From NCBI RefSeq assembly GCF_000764305.2, contig NW_025946679.1, forward strand, positions 248,001 through 312,000: a DNA stretch of 64,000 nt, in the 5' to 3' direction. Every line of letters starts with the position of its first letter. Position 1 is the first letter of the stretch. This DNA comes from Hyalella azteca. Taxonomy: Eukaryota; Arthropoda; Malacostraca; Amphipoda; Hyalellidae. Positions 58,546 through 64,000 of the stretch are shown here, piece after piece. The translations under genes were made by a program, and so were the position numbers. The notes under the pieces were generated by a model. It had not been told where the DNA came from. It made no database searches and saw nothing but the letters and a program-made list of their open reading frames with translations.

Positions 58546-61540
58546 AGATGGTACGATCCCTGATTAAATATCGGGCATTTGTTTCCTTCCTCCACATAGA
58601 TCGGACTGCCTTTAACTGAAATTTTCAAGGCTTTCATTAAAGTGTTAATAATAGACACTTAATAGACACTGCGTATTCTTACATTGCTGGCGAGGCTTTC
58701 CTTATTCTATTGGCAAAGTTTAATTTGATTATTTAAGGAGTTCATTAAAAAATTATGATGTGCAATACTCGACTAGTGTAATTGCATTCTTTCAGTCCAT
58801 TTACTGTTTCCATCATTGAAAATTGACAAGCTTTATTTGTAATCATTCGATATTTCTAACTTCAGAGCATTTTCCTATTAGCTGTTTCTTCTCGGACAGC
58901 AAAAAAGTACTTCCAGGAGTAAAGAAGCCTGCATAACCAGCGGTAACAACTGAACACAAGCTAGTAATTTTAACACTGGTTCTCTACCTGACAACATCTA
59001 CATAATTGTATTAACGAATAACCCGAAATTTACCATAACCGATTTGTCAATAATTTTAGTTACAAATGGACAGAACAAAAAACTGCACTGCGAGTAAGTT
59101 GCCCAAGCCACAAATCACTTACGATGAATGACTTAATATGAAATAGTCCATATATCGCCTATGGCACTTGAATCACTTGTTGACTTGATTTGGTGCTTAT
59201 CGATATAAAGTAATAAGATTTGTCGCAAAATTTAGTTTTTGAGTAATAAAAAAGTAAATGAAGTACTGTTTTAATTTGATTTAATTATGCCAAAAAGTTT
59301 AAGTTTTTTCAAAAATAGCGACTTGAAAACAAAGTCGACCTATGTGATAAATGCCATGAGATTGAGAAAAAATATGGGAATATTGAAACAAAATCTATGA
59401 ATCTCATCAGACGGACGATGAAGACGAGAATACACTCCTTCCACAATATGATGCTCGATATGAAATGAAAATATAAACGATTCAGGAATAAAGTAAATTA
59501 TAGGTTCTCCGATAACCAGAAGCCGATCTCCGATACCAAGCCTGCACCACTTGTCACCAGCGCGACACATGGAAAAACAAAGAGTGTTGGACAACGCAGC
59601 TATAATAAGGTCCCTTGTCAATGCTGCCAATCTTAAGGGCTTTTCATACTGAAAGACATGATTTTAAAAAGTAACTAAAATAATTAAACTTGATCTCGCC
59701 TAATAATTAAATTATATATCTTATTTATAATGATAAAAATAAGTCAAATCAAGAGATACTGAGAAATAAATCATGTATGTGGATCTATAAAAATTAGTTA
59801 TGCGAGTCAAAGTCTCATATAATACTCGCGTACAAAACCTACCGTATACATTGCAATAACAGAAATCATAGATATTAAGTGCGTCAGCAACGACGTTCAG
59901 AAATGGAACCTGAAAAAAATCGGTACGCTCACAGCCGTCCAATCAGCGATTCAATTTTTTTCTCTCCAAAAGTCGGATTATCAGCGCAGGCGATCTTAGG
60001 AGGTTCATTCTGCAAGTAATGACTTGATGTCTCTTCAGAGACCAGCTAGCATCGATCGCCGCGATACAAGAAACCCGTAAGGAGATTGTCTTGCCCGACA
60101 CTTTAAGATGAGGCCGACCCGAAGGTAATTATTTATTATGAGAGAAAACTCTACCAAACTCAAAGACCAGAGTATCGAATCATTTTAGGTTGATCTCTAT
60201 GAACGCGTAACGGTCTTAGGAATCGATAATACTTGCATACAAACGTTTCGTTAGTGGCTCTACATTTATGCTTGGATGTTCTCACACATGGTCGGCAAAT
60301 TCCAATGTACAGGAGACGTTTTCAGTATCAAAGATTTCTTGCTTCGCAGTTGCTGGCTCGTATCACTGCGCTGGGAGTCGTCGAATTTGTACAGGTCACT
60401 GGGGAAAAACTCCCGCCATTTCAGTCTTCACAAAACACTCAGGCCTGAAGATTCCTTTGCGCACACCTTGCTCGAAAAATTAAGATCTTAGAGACCATCA
60501 TCCCCATTTGCATTCAGCAGCAAGCGAAGGTGCGTTAGTATGCGCATAAATGGTTGTCAAAGCCAGGACATTTTCTAATTAGGAGCTAGAAGAAAGAAAG
60601 TACTTAGCATGCATTGCGGTAGTTGGCTAAGAGCTAATTGTTGTCTCGTTTTGTTCCTAATGTTTACAGCAAATGAAACAGATTCTTAGAGGTTCTCTTG
60701 GTTCAATATAGGACGGGTGGTTAGTTCATTTACCGATTGAATTCGACTTTTTTTTATCTGTGCCCCCTTCAGCTTTCTTGAATATCAAGCTAATATTAAA
60801 CTGCATTTCGTTAACTTAGGAAACGAAAAATAGAAAATTCAAAACTATAAAGTGTATGGAATGCAATGAATTTGCTTGCTCATATACACTTCAGTACGCT
60901 CTAAATTTTGAAAACTTATAACTTAGGGGTCGATGCCGCACTAAAATTTTTGTTCGAAATTTGGCAGACAATTAAGATACAGGACGAGAATATGGAATAC
61001 AGGAGAGGATAAGAGGATATGGAATTCGAAAGACCAATAAATAAAAATTTAAATGCGCCAGCATTTAAGGCATGTGTCACAGATACAGGCAATCAAATGC
61101 CAGTGTTCTGTTGTCTTAACAAATTATTTGCACGTTTCGATCATTGCATTCACAAAAGCGCGAAAAGATTGAATAATTCCCCACATGATTATGAAATGAT
61201 GGATTTTTCATTCATTTAGCATCAAAATGCAAAGTCTTCACGAAATTAGTGAATCCTTGGGGCCAAGAAGCAAGTGTTTGGATTGTAATCTTGAAGGAAA
61301 TAAAAAAAGAAAGTGAAGGCATCCGCTTTTAACATTTTTCGGATTTTTATATATCAAAAGTGACATTGTCGATAAGACATTTTTTCTCATATGCTGGAAA
61401 ATTAAACGGATGCCAGCAGATGCTTGTACAATTTAGTTTGCAGGGAACCATTATTTTCCTGCTATTTCACTGAAACCAGCCACTACATAAGTTTATCAAG
61501 ACAAGATTGTTTTTCATTTGTCACTATACCCGAGATTAAA
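58546..61540. other. No confident gene; candidate exons noted separately
   Basis: AT-rich. Three overlapping plus-strand frames at 60233-60491 reach 71 codons each in different phases, and none has a recognised pattern. Confidence 0.35.
59843..59909 (-). CDS. Possible short exon, unidentified
   Basis: A strong acceptor (CCGATTTTTTTCAG) and a GTAGGT donor bracket 67 bp that are open in only one frame, reading VPFLNVVADALNIYDFCYCN and VY. About 195 bp downstream on the same strand a 100-codon frame (59648 down to 59340) begins right after CTTTCAG with YEKPLRLAALTRDLIIAALS. The two do not join in phase (the junction makes a TGA), so either another exon lies between or one of them is chance. No family is recognised. 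Confidence 0.22.
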
Positions 61541-61785
61541 TCGCAAAATATGACTCATTCTCAACACTCATCGCATAATATGGCTCAACACAATATCGCA
61601 TAATATGACTCATTCTCAACACTCATCGCATAATATGACTCATCACAATATCGCATAATATGATTCATTCTCAACACTCATCGCATAATGTGACTCATCA
61701 CAATATCGCATAATATGACTCATTCTCAACATACATCGCATAATGTGACTCATCACAATATCGCATAATATGACTCATTCTCAAG
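61541..61785. repeat. Higher-order minisatellite, 55-bp dimer of 30- and 25-bp units
   Basis: The unit TCGCATAATATGACTCATTC plus TCAACACTCA (30 bp) alternates with TCGCATAATATGACTCATCA plus CAATA (25 bp). The pair repeats about four times. The regular alternation shows amplification of a two-unit block. Confidence 0.93.
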
Positions 61786-61900
61786 CTTCGCGCAGCTCAA
61801 GCTTCTCACACGCATTTCTGATTGCTGCAGAGATTGCAGCTCACTATCGTCTCGAGGGCAGCGTTATTCTGAAGCTCATATTTGAGCGCTTCATTTCAGG

Positions 61901-62040
61901 CAGCAGACGGCCGTGATGGGAGGCAGAACTCTTGCACTAATCAGCAGCAGACGGTCGTGCTAGAAAGCAGAACTCTTGCACTAATCAGCAACAGACGGTC
62001 GTGCTAGAGTGCAGAACTCTTTAGAGAGAGTGCAGAACTC
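61901..62040. repeat. 44-bp minisatellite, about 3 copies
   Basis: The unit AGCAGACGGTCGTGCTAGAR plus GCAGAACTCTTGCACTAATCAGCA. The last unit has an internal duplication of AGAGTGCAGAACTC. Confidence 0.92.
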
Positions 62041-64000
62041 AACGTCGTTTAAGAAGACACTGTACATAGTAATGAGCTATTAGTAGGCCTGCAGAACGCT
62101 TCAGTGACTGTCATGAGTGTATGTCATTGTGTTCTTATTTCCGTACGTCGGAATTACTGAGGCTTGCTGCCAGGTAGAAGATTTCATCTGCGCTTCTTTC
62201 CAGGATTTTCAGTTCTTTTGATATCAAACCTAGACCAATTTTCCCAAATCGAACGTAAATAAGTCTTATTATGAATTGAGAACAAAATAATGACAGACAT
62301 ATTTTTATTCATATTGTGTCACAGAATTTGTGAAAAATTCTCGTTAAACTAGGAAGACTGTTCGTGGTGAGTGATAAACAATACTTTATCCACGAGATTG
62401 TTGAATATTCATTAAAGCTGCTGCAGTGCATGGTATGATGATGCACATTCAACTTGGCGCATTTACCACTCATTTTTCAACGTAGTTCGATCTATAAAAT
62501 GCATAGGCAGTGAATCAAGTCGGTCATTTTATGTTGGGAAAAAGTTTGCATGTCACTAATAATGCAGGCGACGTCTCAGCGAGGGCTACTCGGGCAGTAA
62601 AAGCTGATCCCGCCCTCGTGAGTGCCCTCGTTATTATCCCTGGATGGCTCCGTGTTTAAGCCCTCACTCATCCCAGATCTTCGTAGATTAGATACGAACA
62701 GATCTCGAAGTGATATCATTTCTAGAAAATATTTCTGAACGAGAAACTTTCCGGAGTGAATTTAGCAAGTTTAACATGCTAATATTTATTGGCAAAATAT
62801 ATAAAATGTGTATAATAGTTTAAAGTTTACTCGTTTAGATGCAACTTTTTTATGTGATTAATTTGTTATAAAACCTTTTATGGATGCCGTCATTTATCTC
62901 AACGTTAATAATTTTTCATCTTGCATCACATGCACGGGTAAATAATTAAGATGAGAGGATATCATCTGCTTCACATTTCCAAGAAGTTTTCATAGCTGGA
63001 TTAATTGAAATTGGAAACATTGCACCGAATTATGCACATGGAAGGATTTTTAAAGTTTTTTTTTTATCTAGAAGCTGGATGAAAAAATTGAGATTTAGAG
63101 GACAGTTTTCGTTTGCTAAATCCGACAATCGACGAATCCGAGAAAGATACTGTAATTCCTCCAATCCGAAGAAATAATATAGTTCTCGAAATTTTTACAT
63201 CATATCTCTAAGTCTCCTGAAATCCTCTGCTTGACACTAGCGTGTCAAGGGCTTCATTCATTTCATATAACAAGGTGCATTTTGTATGAATTCTAACTTG
63301 AAGCAAAATTGCAGCACAGGTCGTGAGAGGCTGGGCTCAAAATTTCGACTAAGCTCACGCATTCTTTAGAATATACACAATGGACATCTTTTCTCATTCT
63401 AAACTTCTCTCATTGAGAAGTTTAGTTAACAAAAGACGCACGCGAAAGATTTGTACTATGAATTTTAAGTAAAGGGCTGATGGAATTTAAAAGTAGCTAG
63501 CTAAGCAGAGACGTGCGAGATGGACAACGTCGGCACGAACAGACTTTCTTGCAGGACGAGGAACTCAGCTCCAATGGCGATCTCTTGATGGGATGCATTT
63601 CAGATTGACAAACTAATCTTATAACTCAACCCACTCTTTATTTTCAGTAATTTTCAGATATCTGAGAAATACAGGCGTTTAGCTGCGAAGATTTCATTTT
63701 CAGGTCTATGAAGGTTTTGGTTTAAATTCGTTACCCTGAGTTGTGCGTGAACTACTAAAATAAAGTTTGGTCGTGCCCAGCCTAAATTCGAAATATACGC
63801 ATGTAACAATTTGGCTGACATTTTTTGGCACTTTTCTGTTATGAGTGACTGTTCAGAAATATAATTAAAGCACCACCGAGCCTAACAGTTTGAAATATCC
63901 AATGAGCAGAGTTCGTTATTTCTATGTATGTTATCCATCACACTTGTTTGTGAATGTCCTCATGCTTTTGTTCATGCAATCAAGCTTGTTGAGACTGGGC
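62041..64000. other. No gene seen
   Basis: AT-rich to the end of the window. A GC-richer patch at 62560-62690 has no coding pattern. Confidence 0.4.

Overview
The window is nuclear DNA of an animal, most likely an arthropod and perhaps a crustacean; that placement is tentative. The evidence is a split, intron-containing sideroflexin locus with GT..AG introns, AT-rich non-coding DNA, and remnants of five mobile-element classes: a LINE, a Penelope-like element, an LTR element, Tc1/mariner and MITEs. There are no operons, ribosome-binding sites or bacterial genes. Most open frames are short and look like chance or repeat-driven frames.

Layout. 0-4.7 kb: a 152-bp duplication, the 3' end of a LINE (about 980-1388) and a 76-bp minisatellite. 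4.9-10.0 kb, minus strand: a five-exon sideroflexin locus (SFXN2-like). It is readable over about 250 residues but broken by a TAG at a conserved Gln codon, a 212-bp MITE inside exon 2, an AT-rich insertion inside exon 3, a small deletion plus tandem duplication at exon 5, and no recognisable C-terminus. 10.65-11.6 kb, plus strand: phase-compatible candidate exons of an unidentified gene, head to head with the sideroflexin. 11.6-28 kb: gene-poor DNA with five minisatellites, a 157-bp MITE and a library-adapter artefact at 16629-16666. 28-30 kb: a large inverted repeat, then a 5'-truncated Penelope-like insertion. This keeps the GIY-YIG C-terminus, a hammerhead-like ribozyme motif and 17-bp flanking direct repeats. 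30-45 kb: gene-poor, with five more minisatellites and a second 157-bp MITE. 45.5-50.2 kb: a second large palindrome, a solo LTR (47125-48446) and a decayed Tc1-like transposon (48588-50198) with IR/DR-type ends. 50-64 kb: gene-poor, with a TA-flanked DNA element (57216-58087), a diverged 330-bp duplication and further minisatellites.

The clearest biology is the sideroflexin locus being eroded by transposon insertion, and the Penelope fragment with its ribozyme-like fold. No complete, intact protein-coding gene was found. All calls come from reading the sequence by eye, without database searches.
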